Source: Rhodocyclaceae bacterium (GTDB taxonomy: Bacteria > Pseudomonadota > Gammaproteobacteria > Burkholderiales > Rhodocyclaceae). From it: 64,000 nucleotides of DNA. Of this stretch, positions 16,433-26,151 are shown piece by piece; the first letter of the stretch is position 1; each line of letters opens with the position of its first letter. The notes under the pieces are model-generated. The model ran no database searches and was not told the origin of the DNA. It saw only the letters and a list, made by a program, of their open reading frames with translations. A program made the translations under genes and the position numbers. The stretch covers positions 1 through 64,000 of the forward strand of contig JACFMQ010000001.1 in assembly GCA_019455325.1 (NCBI GenBank), written 5' to 3'.

Positions 16433-16539
16433 TCGCCACCCCATAAAGAAGAAGGTCGTCGCGGAAGGGCGGCCGGAGGAGAGGGGAGAGGAGAGCACGC
16501 ACCGACCGCGACTGCCGGCAGTTTCGGCGGGAGGAAGAT
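16433..16539. other. Short leader between terminator repeat and capsid fusion gene
   Basis: About 107 bp hold no open frame of note. On the minus strand, pyrimidine-rich sequence (complement of GGAGGAGAGGGGAGAGGAG) separates the terminator repeat from the protease start. If the upstream repeat stops transcription, the late-gene promoter for the capsid block should lie here; I see no clear sigma-70 hexamers. Confidence 0.4.
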
Positions 16540-16610
16540 GCAAAAAAAGGGGAGGCCGAAGCCTCCCCGTTGGCGCTGCGCAATCGCCGCGACCGTCAGT
16601 CGCCGCCGCG
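16540..16610 (-). terminator. 71-bp direct repeat, right copy, with minus-strand intrinsic terminator
   Basis: This is a perfect copy of 2704-2774, with the same 8-bp stem, TTCG loop and T7 tract on the minus strand, and the same short C-terminal coding remnant (...GRGGD stop). It lies just upstream of the protease/capsid gene, near the right end of recognisable prophage sequence. The flanks of the two copies differ on both sides. Confidence 0.85.
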
Positions 16611-16768
16611 CCCACCAATGCGACGCACGTCTGCGTGCGGTAGTTTTTCATGCTGAATGCTGTATAGATTCAGCCTGACCTCGACATCCCCGAATCATGC
16701 TCTTGGGCAGGATGACGTGGAGAGTTTTGGTTCGTAGTGTGGGCTTTTCGGGGAGCCAAGAACACCGA

Positions 16769-16799
16769 GGCATCTGGCGGCAACGCCGGATGCCTTTTT
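16769..16799 (+). terminator. Plus-strand intrinsic terminator without an assigned gene
   Basis: An 11-bp stem (16769-16779 pairs with 16784-16794, one G-T pair) with a GCAA loop is followed by five T residues. It is oriented to end plus-strand transcription, yet the nearest upstream genes run on the minus strand. A small plus-strand RNA from about 16620-16700 is one explanation. Confidence 0.65.
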
Positions 16800-17023
16800 C
16801 ATTTGCGGCTCGGCGCGCGTTCCGGCATGGCTTTGCCGGCGTTTTGCCACGGCGAGGATGGGCGCACGCTTTCAGGCGTGCGTCCGTGCCGAAAGCCCCT
16901 GTGCAAAAAATCCCAACGGTATGTTTCGGCGCCAAAAGCCGCCTCTGCATCGATTTGAATCGAAAGATCCAGATTTCTGCGCCTGGGCCGGAGCAGCCGC
17001 AAAACTGCGGCGGCCGACGCGAC

Positions 17024-17055
17024 GATGCCCCGGCCCGTCGCCGGGCCGGGGCATC
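17024..17055 (-). terminator. Strong hairpin downstream of mtoB-like gene
   Basis: Two perfect 14-bp arms (GATGCCCCGGCCCG and its complement) with a 4-base loop lie 15 bp past the stop of the outer-membrane barrel gene. There is no clear T tract on either strand, so it may act as an RNA 3' end stabiliser or a non-canonical terminator for the operon. Confidence 0.5.
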
Positions 17056-17069
17056 GTTCCTGCCGCCGC

Positions 17070-19307
17070 TCAGCGGAAGCGGTAGGAGAGGGTGACGCCG
17101 ATCAGGTGCACCCTGTAGTCCGGGCTGAGCTGGCCGGTGCCGACGACGCTGTTGGCGGAATCCGCCAGTACGCCGTCGAGGGCGAAGTCCTTCGAGTGGT
17201 AGCGTTCGTACACGTAGCGCATGTTCAGCGACAGATCCTTCTGCATCCAGTATTTGCCGAACAGCTCCAGCCGGCTGAGGCGCGACACGATGTCGGGCAG
17301 CGGGGCGACCGCCGTCGTCACCGCCGGCCCCCTCTTCACGCCGATCTCTCCGTTCGAGTAGGCATGCGTGAAGTCGCCGCCGAATTCGTAGCGGCCGCCC
17401 GGCTGCACGCGGAAGCCGACGCCGAGGGTCAAGGTGCGGTCGTCGATGTCGTACGTGTAGTCCTTCGCCGGATTGAGGTAGTCCGGCGACGCGTTGGCCG
17501 TGCTGAACTGCGACGAGCGCGACTTGGAGCCGTAGTGCTCGTAGGAGGCGAACAGGTGCGTGCTCACCGCCTCGGTCGCTATCAGGTTGGCGTCGAAGTG
17601 CGCCGACCAGCCGCCGGCCTCGCGCAGGCCGTGGTACGACTTGTGGTAGTCGTCGTTCTTGTAGTCGACGCCGAACTGCAGGTCCAGCCGCTCGGTCGGC
17701 GACACGTTGGCGTAGGCGCGCAGCTTGTCCCGCTGGCGCGGCGCGAGGAAGAAGCGTTTCTGCGTCGGCACGTTGTCCACGCCCCACTGGTTCACGCCGG
17801 TCCAGTCGTTGGGGAAGCCGGCGCGGAACGGCACCGACGCGTCGTAGGTGCTGGTGTCTCGGTCGGAATAGGAGTAGGTGAAGCCGCCCGAGGCCATGTC
17901 GCCGAACCGGTGGTCTATGCCGAGCTTGACGGTGTGCTCCGTTTCCCTGTCGATCGGCTCGTAGGTCTTCTTCACCCAGTCGTAGTCGTAGCCGACCTTG
18001 AGCTTGGTCTGGGCGGCGAAGCGCCAGTCGAGTTCGGCGCCGATCTGCTGCTTGGTGCTGCTGAAGGGCAGGTTGTAGCGGATGTTCTTGTCCGTCGCTC
18101 CGACCGCGGGCTGGGCCAGCGAGTCGCCGCCGACCATGTAGTAGAGCGACTGCGGCGTCTTGTTGTCGCGGTCGTCGTAGCGGTAGGCGGCGTTCAGGTG
18201 CAGCTTGGGCGTCAGCTTCGAGGTGAGCTTCAGGCTGGCGTGGGTGGTGTTGATCCGGCCGTCCAGCGAGTCGCGGGGCAGGGCCGTGGTGGCGATGTTC
18301 GGGTTGATCGTGTAGGGCAGGAAATTGTCGTCCTGCGTCATGCGGCCGAAGCTCAGGGCGCCGGTCAGGCGGGTGTCCTTGGTGAACTGGTAGGCGCCGG
18401 AAGCGTTGATCTGGTGGAACTGGTTGTCCGGCGGCAGGCTGAGCTGCGCCCACTGGCCGCTCTGCCCGTAGCCGGCGTTGGCCGCGCCCCAGGCGTTGCT
18501 GTAGGGGTTCTGCCAGACCAGCCCGCTGTTCTCGTTCCTGAACAGCGACGCGTAGTAACCCACCTGGAACTGCAGCTTCGGCGCCACGTAGCGGGCGATC
18601 GCCTCGAACTGGTCGGTGGTGTAGTCGACCGGCTCGGGCAGGACGACGGCGCGGGGGTTGCCGCCGCTGTTGCCGACCACGCCGCCGATCAGGCGGTCGC
18701 CCTCCTTGCGTTCGCGCTTGTAGTCGAACACCACTTCCCAGCCCGCCGGCAGCGCCTTCGTCAGCCCGAGGCCGAGGGTCTTGCGCGTCGACTCGATGTC
18801 GTAGGAGCGCATGCTCGCGCCAAGGTTGGGCATGGCCTTGGTGGAGGCGCCGGCGACCCAGCCGGCGGGCAGGGCCAGGGTGCTGCTCCCCGGATTGACG
18901 AACGGCGTCTGGTAGCTGTCCGTCCATAGCTTGGGCAGGGAGTCGTATTCCAGGCGCAGCCTGTAGTTGCCCTGTTCGCCGCCTTCGACCTTCAGCGAAC
19001 GGGAATCGAGGCCGAGGTTGCGGCCGACGATTTCCAGCCAGCGGGCGTCGCCTTCGCCGCGCTGGACGTACTCGACGTTGGCGATGGCGTGCGTGCCGGA
19101 TTCGCCCAGGCCGCGGTAGTCGCCGAACTTGAAGCTGCTCGAGGATACGTTGCCGGCGCCCACCTCGATCTCGCTTTCCGGGCGAAGCAGGCGACGGACT
19201 TCGTCGTCGTCATCGGACCAGGCGGCGAGCGGTGTGCCCAGGCCGATGACCGCGATCGAGACCGCCAGGACGGTGCGCGAGGGCTGCTTTGCGTGTTTGC
19301 GTGTCAT
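17070..19307 (-). CDS. mtoB: MtrB/PioB/MtoB-family outer membrane beta-barrel
   Basis: This 745-residue protein has a signal peptide (VLAVSIAVIGLGTPLAAWS) and then an acidic mature N-terminus (DDDDEVRRLLRP). A long series of alternating aromatic/polar strands follows, ending in VTLSYRFR with the terminal aromatic motif used by the Bam machinery. Size and pattern fit the MtrB/PioB barrels, which sheath a decaheme cytochrome to carry electrons across the outer membrane. The gene follows the decaheme gene by 13 bp. No CxxC pair is visible near the mature N-terminus, unlike Shewanella MtrB. No outer-surface cytochrome gene is adjacent, which resembles iron-oxidation (Mto/Pio) more than MtrCAB systems. 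Confidence 0.8.
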   Translation of the reverse strand: MTRKHAKQPSRTVLAVSIAVIGLGTPLAAWSDDDDEVRRLLRPESEIEVGAGNVSSSSFKFGDYRGLGESGTHAIANVEYVQRGEGDARWLEIVGRNLGLDSRSLKVEGGEQGNYRLRLEYDSLPKLWTDSYQTPFVNPGSSTLALPAGWVAGASTKAMPNLGASMRSYDIESTRKTLGLGLTKALPAGWEVVFDYKRERKEGDRLIGGVVGNSGGNPRAVVLPEPVDYTTDQFEAIARYVAPKLQFQVGYYASLFRNENSGLVWQNPYSNAWGAANAGYGQSGQWAQLSLPPDNQFHQINASGAYQFTKDTRLTGALSFGRMTQDDNFLPYTINPNIATTALPRDSLDGRINTTHASLKLTSKLTPKLHLNAAYRYDDRDNKTPQSLYYMVGGDSLAQPAVGATDKNIRYNLPFSSTKQQIGAELDWRFAAQTKLKVGYDYDWVKKTYEPIDRETEHTVKLGIDHRFGDMASGGFTYSYSDRDTSTYDASVPFRAGFPNDWTGVNQWGVDNVPTQKRFFLAPRQRDKLRAYANVSPTERLDLQFGVDYKNDDYHKSYHGLREAGGWSAHFDANLIATEAVSTHLFASYEHYGSKSRSSQFSTANASPDYLNPAKDYTYDIDDRTLTLGVGFRVQPGGRYEFGGDFTHAYSNGEIGVKRGPAVTTAVAPLPDIVSRLSRLELFGKYWMQKDLSLNMRYVYERYHSKDFALDGVLADSANSVVGTGQLSPDYRVHLIGVTLSYRFR

Positions 19308-19320
19308 GTCGGTTCTCCCT

Positions 19321-20277
19321 TTAGCGGGTGTTGCGCGACCCGGACGGGTGGTTGCTGCCGTGGACCTGCGTGTGGCAGTTCAGGCAGGCGCGGAGCACGA
19401 GCTGCTGCCCGGCGTTGCCGGCGACGCCGACGGCTGCCGGCAGTTGGGCGCCGCTATACACGTTGCCCGGATGCTGGTTCCAGTCGTGGCACTGCTGGCA
19501 CAGGTACGGCGGCTTCGCCTTCAGCAGGGTGGGGTGGTTCGAGCCGTGCGGCGAGTGGCAGTTGAGGCAGTTGTCGCCGGCCGGCGGGTGCTCCCACAGG
19601 AAGGGACCGCGCTTCTCGGCGTGGCAGGTGTAGCAGGTCTCGACCACGGTGTTTCTGGCGAGCAGCTTCGGACCGGTGGAGCCGTGCGGGTTGTGGCAGT
19701 TCGAGCAGGCGACCTTGCCCTCCTTGATCGGATGGTGCGAGGCGCGCAGGCTCTCGGCGCGCTGCTGCTTGTGGCACTCGAAGCAGACCTCGCCCTGTTT
19801 CGCCTTGTCGCGCACCTTGTCGTGCTGGGTGTGCACCTGGTGACAGGAAGTACAGGCGATGTCGGAACTGGCGTGCTGGCTGCTGGCCCAGTGCATGCGG
19901 TTGCCGCCTTCGTGGCAGCCGAGACAGGCGGCGTTGCGTTCCTCGACCGGCGTCGTGGTGTTCTTCAGGAAGCCGCGATCGACCTTCGGGCGGTCCTTCA
20001 GCCCCTGCGGGTTTTCCGCGTGCAGCTTGCTCTCGCCGTGGCAGCCGACGCAGCCGATGTTGCGGCCGTCGGCGGCGACGCCGTGCTTGGTCTTGCCGAT
20101 GGCGAACACTGGCGCGTTGTCGTTCTCGTCATGACAGCCGGTGCATTTGGCGTCGCCCTTGAAGATGACGTCTCGGGCGCCCGGTTTATTCTCCTCCGCG
20201 GCGTGCGCCGCGAAGACTACGCCGCACGCCAGGACCGCTGCCTGGAGCACGACCAGGAATGGGTGTCGTTTGCTCAT
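19321..20277 (-). CDS. mtoA: Decaheme c-type cytochrome, MtrA/MtoA/DmsE family
   Basis: The 318-residue preprotein has a signal peptide (FLVVLQAAVLACGVVFAAHA). Ten CXXCH motifs are visible in order: CTGCH, CVGCH, CLGCH, CTSCH, CFECH, CSNCH, CYTCH, CLNCH, CQQCH, CLNCH. Additional His residues are available as distal ligands. Length and heme count equal those of MtrA/MtoA, the periplasmic cytochromes inserted in an MtrB-type barrel. PioA has a longer N-terminus, which is not seen here. The start at 20277 has a strong AGGAGG. It would move electrons between the barrel exterior and the tetraheme/monoheme partners encoded upstream. Confidence 0.85.
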   Translation of the reverse strand: MSKRHPFLVVLQAAVLACGVVFAAHAAEENKPGARDVIFKGDAKCTGCHDENDNAPVFAIGKTKHGVAADGRNIGCVGCHGESKLHAENPQGLKDRPKVDRGFLKNTTTPVEERNAACLGCHEGGNRMHWASSQHASSDIACTSCHQVHTQHDKVRDKAKQGEVCFECHKQQRAESLRASHHPIKEGKVACSNCHNPHGSTGPKLLARNTVVETCYTCHAEKRGPFLWEHPPAGDNCLNCHSPHGSNHPTLLKAKPPYLCQQCHDWNQHPGNVYSGAQLPAAVGVAGNAGQQLVLRACLNCHTQVHGSNHPSGSRNTR

Positions 20278-20321
20278 TGTCGGTTTCCTCCTCCGTGAAT
20301 GCTCTCGTTGTCGTACGGCTG

Positions 20322-20912
20322 CTACTTGATGACCAGTTCCTGCGGGCCGGGGCCGCCTTCCGGCTCGTTGTGCGCGATGGCGTAGTGGCAGTCGATGCAG
20401 GCCATGTTCTCGGCCTTGGCCCGGGTATGCCTGACCTGCGCCTTCTCGCTCGACGTCTCGGCCTTGTCCATGTTGTGGCAGGCCTTGCATTCGCGCGAAT
20501 CGCTCTGTTTCATGTAGGTCCAGACGCGCACGGCCATTTCGTAGCGCTTGGCCTCGAATTTTTCCCTGGTGTTGATCGAGCCGGTGACGAAATGCCCCCA
20601 GAGATCGCGCGCCGCGTTGATCTTGCGGAAGTACAGTGGGATGCCGGTGCGCGGCACGTGGCAGTCGACGCAGGTGGCGCGCACGCCGCTGGAGTTCACG
20701 TCGTGGATCGTCCCCTTGAATTCGGCATAGACGTTGTTCTCCATCTCGTGACAGGTGGTGGCGCAGAATTTTTCGGTGCCGGTCGCGATGAGGACCGCGC
20801 TGGTCGACCCGACGAAGCCCAGACCGACCAGCAGGCCGATGCAGAGGAGGAGCAGCGGACCGCGCGGCCCGGCGCACCAAGGGCGCAGCTTTTCCGAGAT
20901 CTTGTTCAACAT
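20322..20912 (-). CDS. NapC/NirT-type membrane tetraheme cytochrome (CymA/MtoC-like)
   Basis: This 196-residue protein has one N-terminal membrane anchor (about residues 19-43) and a periplasmic heme domain. Three standard motifs are present (CVDCH, CKACH, CIDCH). The first site reads C50-ATT-C54-H55, i.e. CX3CH, followed by EM as in the usual CHxM heme-1 motif of this family. These proteins exchange electrons between the quinone pool and periplasmic cytochromes. The start at 20912 has GGGGAGGA eight bases ahead; the longer in-frame form lacks this. It is in one operon with the decaheme gene (44-bp gap). In an iron oxidiser it would run toward quinone reduction. Confidence 0.8.
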   Translation of the reverse strand: MLNKISEKLRPWCAGPRGPLLLLCIGLLVGLGFVGSTSAVLIATGTEKFCATTCHEMENNVYAEFKGTIHDVNSSGVRATCVDCHVPRTGIPLYFRKINAARDLWGHFVTGSINTREKFEAKRYEMAVRVWTYMKQSDSRECKACHNMDKAETSSEKAQVRHTRAKAENMACIDCHYAIAHNEPEGGPGPQELVIK

Positions 20913-21006
20913 GCGACGAGTTCCTCCCCGCGCCCCGGCGTGCCGGGGCGCCTCGTTCATCAATGGATGTCGTTTCTACTCCGCCGGCGCTACGGCGGAG
21001 GGAAGA

Positions 21007-21324
21007 TCAGAGCGAGAGAATCCACTTGATCAGGTTCTGGATCTCTTCGTCCTTGCCCTTGATCTGCTTGTGTTCTTCTTCCTTGCCGTCGACCTTCACC
21101 TTCGGGCTGGTGGTCATGTGCGTCAGGAGTTTCTGCTCGGCGTCGGCTTCACCCTTGTGCTTGGCGGCGACTTCCTTGTAGGAGGGGCCGTCCTTTTTCT
21201 TGTCGAGCGCGTGGCACTTGAAGCAGTCGTTCTTCTTCAGCAGCGCCTTTGCGGCGTCTGCGTCGGCGGACTGGGCGGCCAGCGGTAGGCAGGCTGCCGC
21301 GAGAATGCACAGGGTTTTTTTCAT
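21007..21324 (-). CDS. mtoD: Periplasmic monoheme cytochrome c (MtoD-like)
   Basis: The 105-residue preprotein starts at 21324 with signal peptide LCILAAACLPLAAQS. A single CFKCH lies near residue 34 of the precursor, followed by Lys-rich sequence (ALDKKKDGPSYKEVAAKHKG) and a late LTHMTTSP that can supply the Met axial ligand. A C-terminal helix NLIKWILSL closes the class I cytochrome fold. It heads the operon, about 95 bp before the tetraheme gene. A shuttle between the decaheme conduit and inner-membrane acceptors is the likely role, as proposed for MtoD. Its very Lys-rich surface suggests docking to acidic partners. Confidence 0.8.
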   Translation of the reverse strand: MKKTLCILAAACLPLAAQSADADAAKALLKKNDCFKCHALDKKKDGPSYKEVAAKHKGEADAEQKLLTHMTTSPKVKVDGKEEEHKQIKGKDEEIQNLIKWILSL

Positions 21325-21419
21325 GGTCGTCATCTCCTCCTCAGATGCGCGCACACGCGCCCCCGGAACGGGCTCGTCGCTTGCGCGGATACGAAACGGG
21401 TGGGATTCATCCTCTCCTC

Positions 21420-21481
21420 CAACGTCGCCCCGTCTTGTGCGGGTCGGCCGTCGTGCGGCCGTTTCTTCATCTGCGACGTTG
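21420..21481. promoter_or_regulatory. Nested inverted repeats ahead of the cytochrome operon
   Basis: A 9-bp perfect inverted repeat (CAACGTCGC at 21420-21428, GCGACGTTG at 21473-21481) encloses a second one (CGGCCG at 21445-21450 and 21456-21461). It lies between the AraC-type gene and the monoheme cytochrome gene. It could be a regulator-binding site, a transcript structure, or an attenuator separating the two. Confidence 0.45.
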
Positions 21482-21489
21482 AACAGAGA

Positions 21490-22494
21490 CTAACGGTGAT
21501 CGTCCGGGTCGTCTTGCCTCGGGGTTGCGTATTCCTTGACCGGAAGTTTCCCGGAGGAGGATTTCGCCTGCGCGCGCAGCGCGCTGGGCGTGATGCCGAA
21601 GCGCTTCTGGAAGGCGCGGCAGAAATGGGACGGGCTGTTGAAGCCCCAGGCGTAGGCGATGCCGCTGATCGAGCGCCGGCTCATCTCGGGATTCGCCAGA
21701 TCGCGGTGGCAGCGGTTCAGCCGTTCCTCGTAGATCCAGTGCATCAGGGACAGCGGCTCGTCCGCGAACAGGCGATGGACGTGCGCCACCGAGAGGCCGG
21801 CGGCCGCGGCGATGCGCGGCACGTCGAGGTCGGCGTCGCGCAGCCGGAGGAGGGCGATGTCGCGGATGCGCTTCTTGTGGTACGAGCGCATGTGCGTGGG
21901 CGAAACCTCGGCCGTCTTCTCCTGGCTTTTCACCGCCGTGCTCAGCAGCGCCAGGGCGAAGTCGATCGCTTCCTGATGACAGGATTCGGACAGGTCGCCC
22001 TGTGGGGACAGGGCGTGGGCGATCTCGACGAAGAGCGTGCCGACGCCTTCGGTCGCCGGCAGGACGAGCGGGGTGTCGCAGCGCCATTCCGGACAGCGGT
22101 CGTCCAGGTGGACCGATGGATAGGTGAGGATCAGGTGGCGGCAGGCGCTGTCCCAGTCGAGCCGGGTAGCCTCGCACGAGTGGTAGGCGTAGAAGCTGCC
22201 GACCTTCAGCGGCACGGTGCTGCCGCCGAGCCGGAGTGTGCCTTCCCCCTCGCGGGGAATGACGACGATGACCAGGCAGTCCTTCTCCGACCCGCGCAGG
22301 GACGCGGTGAACGGCGTCCCCTCCTGTTCCAGGATGGAGAGCGCCCCCAACTGGCGGAACGACAGCCGCTGCTGGAACGACGCTGGATCGGCCTCGATGG
22401 CGCAATCGATGTTGAAGCGCTCGGAAACCACCCGGCGCCAGAAATCAAACCTGTCAGCACGTTGCACCGAATCGGTGCTCTCGATGACGGTCAT
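21490..22494 (-). CDS. AraC-family transcriptional regulator
   Basis: This 334-residue protein has an N-terminal sensing domain of the AraC-binding-like type (RFDFWRRVVSERF near the start, then a beta-rich cupin-like half). The C-terminal double helix-turn-helix spans about residues 205-310, with the family signature in RSISGIAYAWGFNSPSHFCR and AFQKRFGITPSALR. It lies 165 bp upstream of the cytochrome operon on the same strand, with no obvious terminator between. Control of that operon, or of itself, is likely by position but not shown. The effector is unknown. Confidence 0.85.
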   Translation of the reverse strand: MTVIESTDSVQRADRFDFWRRVVSERFNIDCAIEADPASFQQRLSFRQLGALSILEQEGTPFTASLRGSEKDCLVIVVIPREGEGTLRLGGSTVPLKVGSFYAYHSCEATRLDWDSACRHLILTYPSVHLDDRCPEWRCDTPLVLPATEGVGTLFVEIAHALSPQGDLSESCHQEAIDFALALLSTAVKSQEKTAEVSPTHMRSYHKKRIRDIALLRLRDADLDVPRIAAAAGLSVAHVHRLFADEPLSLMHWIYEERLNRCHRDLANPEMSRRSISGIAYAWGFNSPSHFCRAFQKRFGITPSALRAQAKSSSGKLPVKEYATPRQDDPDDHR

Positions 22495-22726
22495 CCCTCC
22501 CTCCTCTCACCCGCGCGGAGTTATTGCGGCCGCACTCTTCGTCGCGGTCCGCCGACCGATTTATCTTTTCTTGTAAATAAAGAGTGCCTCCATGCGCTTC
22601 CGAATGTCAAGGAGCGGGCCGGGTGGCCCCGGCGAACCGGCGCCGGTCTGTCGCGTTTGCGCGACTCGCCCGCGGCGGAGGGCTTTTGCCGGTGGCGGAG
22701 GGCGCGGTGTCCGTGCCCGACGCATG
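22495..22726. other. Intergenic region upstream of the AraC-type gene
   Basis: The region holds an AT-rich patch at about 22557-22590 (TTTATCTTTTCTTGTAAATA) in otherwise GC-rich DNA, a likely promoter or operator for the AraC-type gene. I could not align clean -35/-10 hexamers. No gene is visible. Confidence 0.35.
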
Positions 22727-22757
22727 AAAAAAAACGCCGGCGCGAGGCCGGCGTTTT
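22727..22757 (-). terminator. Intrinsic terminator of the aminotransferase gene
   Basis: On the minus strand a CGCCGGC/GCCGGCG stem with a 5-base loop is followed by eight T residues, 18 bp past the aminotransferase stop. Confidence 0.85.
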
Positions 22758-22774
22758 CATCTGCGCTGGCGCGG

Positions 22775-23977
22775 TTACAGCACCTTGGCGATGGCCTCGG
22801 CGACGTAACCGATGTTCTTCGTGTTCAGCGCCGCGAGGCAGATGCGGCCGGTGGACACGGCGTAGATGCCGAAGTCGGTCTTCAGCGTTTCGACCTGCGC
22901 GGCGGAGAGGCCGGTGTAGGAGAACATGCCGCGCTGCTTCACCACGAACGAGAAGTCCTGCGTCACGCCGGCGGCCTTGATCGCGTCGACCAGGCCGGTG
23001 CGCATGGCGCGGATGCGGTCGCGCATGCCGGCGAGTTCCTGCTCCCACTGCTGGCGCAGCTCGGGCGACGCGAGCACGGCGGCGACCAGCGCGCCGCCGT
23101 GGATCGGCGGGTTCGAGTAGTTGGTGCGGATGACGCGCTTGACCTGCGACAGCACGCGGGCGGCTTCGTCCTTGCCGGCGGTGACGATGGACAGCGCGCC
23201 GACGCGCTCGCCGTAGAGCGAGAAGTTCTTCGAGAACGACGACGAGGCGAAGAACTGCAGGCCAGAGGCCGAGAAGGCGCGGACGGCCACGGCGTCGGCG
23301 TCGATGCCCTCGGCGAAGCCCTGGTAGGCCATGTCGAGGAAGGGCACGAGGCCGCCGGCCCGGCACAGTTCGACGACTTCGCCCCACTGCGCGTCGCTGA
23401 GGTCGGCGCCGGTCGGGTTGTGGCAGCAGGCGTGCAGCAGGACCACCGAGCCTGGCGCCATGGCTTTCAGGCTCTGCTTCATGCCGTCGAAGTTCACGCC
23501 GCGCGTGGCCGGGTCGTAGTAGGCGTAGTTGTCGACGACGAAGCCGGCCGACTCGAACAGCGCGCGGTGGTTTTCCCACGACGGATCGCTGATGTAGACC
23601 TTGGCCGCCGGGTTCAGGCGCTTCAGGTAGTCGGCGCCGATCTTCAGCGCGCCGGTGCCGCCGAGGGCCTGGGCAGTGACCACCTGGCCGTTGGCGAGCA
23701 GCGCGGAGTCCTTGCCGAAGAGCAGGTTCTGCACCGCGTTGTTGTACGCGGCCGGGCCTTCGATCGGCTGGTAGCCGCGCGGCGGCGCGGCCTTCAGGCG
23801 AGCTTCCTCGGCGGCCTTGACGGCGGCGAGCAGCGGGATCTTGCCGTTGTCGTCGAAATAGACGCCAACGCCGAGGTTGACCTTGGTCGCGCGGGCATCC
23901 GCGTTGAACGCTTCGTTCAGGCCAAGGATCGGGTCGCGGGGAGCCATCTCCACCGCCGCAAAGATCGAGGAACTCAT
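22775..23977 (-). CDS. tyrB: Aromatic-amino-acid / aspartate aminotransferase (class I)
   Basis: This is a pyridoxal-phosphate enzyme of about 400 residues in subgroup I-alpha, the size of E. coli AspC/TyrB. Visible elements are the N-terminal [31 protein letters not shown], the HNPTGAD loop, the Schiff-base lysine in [18 protein letters not shown], and a late TGLSAAQV. It transfers the amino group between glutamate and aromatic 2-oxoacids or oxaloacetate in the cytoplasm. The start at 23977 has GGAG five bases upstream. It is divergent from uvrB. TyrB and AspC activities cannot be separated from sequence alone. Confidence 0.85.
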   Translation of the reverse strand: MSSSIFAAVEMAPRDPILGLNEAFNADARATKVNLGVGVYFDDNGKIPLLAAVKAAEEARLKAAPPRGYQPIEGPAAYNNAVQNLLFGKDSALLANGQVVTAQALGGTGALKIGADYLKRLNPAAKVYISDPSWENHRALFESAGFVVDNYAYYDPATRGVNFDGMKQSLKAMAPGSVVLLHACCHNPTGADLSDAQWGEVVELCRAGGLVPFLDMAYQGFAEGIDADAVAVRAFSASGLQFFASSSFSKNFSLYGERVGALSIVTAGKDEAARVLSQVKRVIRTNYSNPPIHGGALVAAVLASPELRQQWEQELAGMRDRIRAMRTGLVDAIKAAGVTQDFSFVVKQRGMFSYTGLSAAQVETLKTDFGIYAVSTGRICLAALNTKNIGYVAEAIAKVL

Positions 23978-24051
23978 ACGCACTCCATGGGATAATCGGA
24001 AAAATGCCCGGATCCGGTGATCACGGGCTCAAGGCAGCGCAAAATTTTATC

Positions 24052-26147
<2,096 letters not shown>

Positions 26148-26151
<4 letters not shown>

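Larger units (their letters stand above)
16611..17069. other. Hairpin-rich non-coding region at the prophage/chromosome junction
   Basis: No convincing gene is present in these 459 bp. It holds several inverted repeats: CTGAAT at 16653-16658 with ATTCAG at 16668-16673; an 11-bp stem at 16769-16794; CGCACGC/GCGTGCG arms near 16863-16885; GCCGAAA/TTTCGGC arms around 16900-16946; and a 14-bp stem at 17024-17055. The prophage attachment site is probably in or near here, but I could not pair it with another copy in the window. Confidence 0.5.

Noticed and set aside
16433-16651. N-terminal extension of the capsid fusion to an ATG at 16651
   Set aside because: It would translate through the 71-bp terminator repeat; the same shadow frame appears at the other repeat copy, so it reflects the repeat rather than a protein.
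16690-16800. tRNA or tmRNA end as prophage attachment site
   Set aside because: I could not fold any tRNA-like cloverleaf or find a T-loop GTTCGAATC-type sequence here.
16800-16990. Possible c-di-GMP (GEMM) riboswitch on the minus strand, from GGCAAA and GCAAAGCC fragments
   Set aside because: The fragments occur without the required order, GAAA tetraloop placement and P1/P2 stems, and the downstream gene is a phage capsid gene.
24000-24051. LexA box for uvrB
   Set aside because: No CTG-N10-CAG element is present in the gap between the aminotransferase gene and uvrB.
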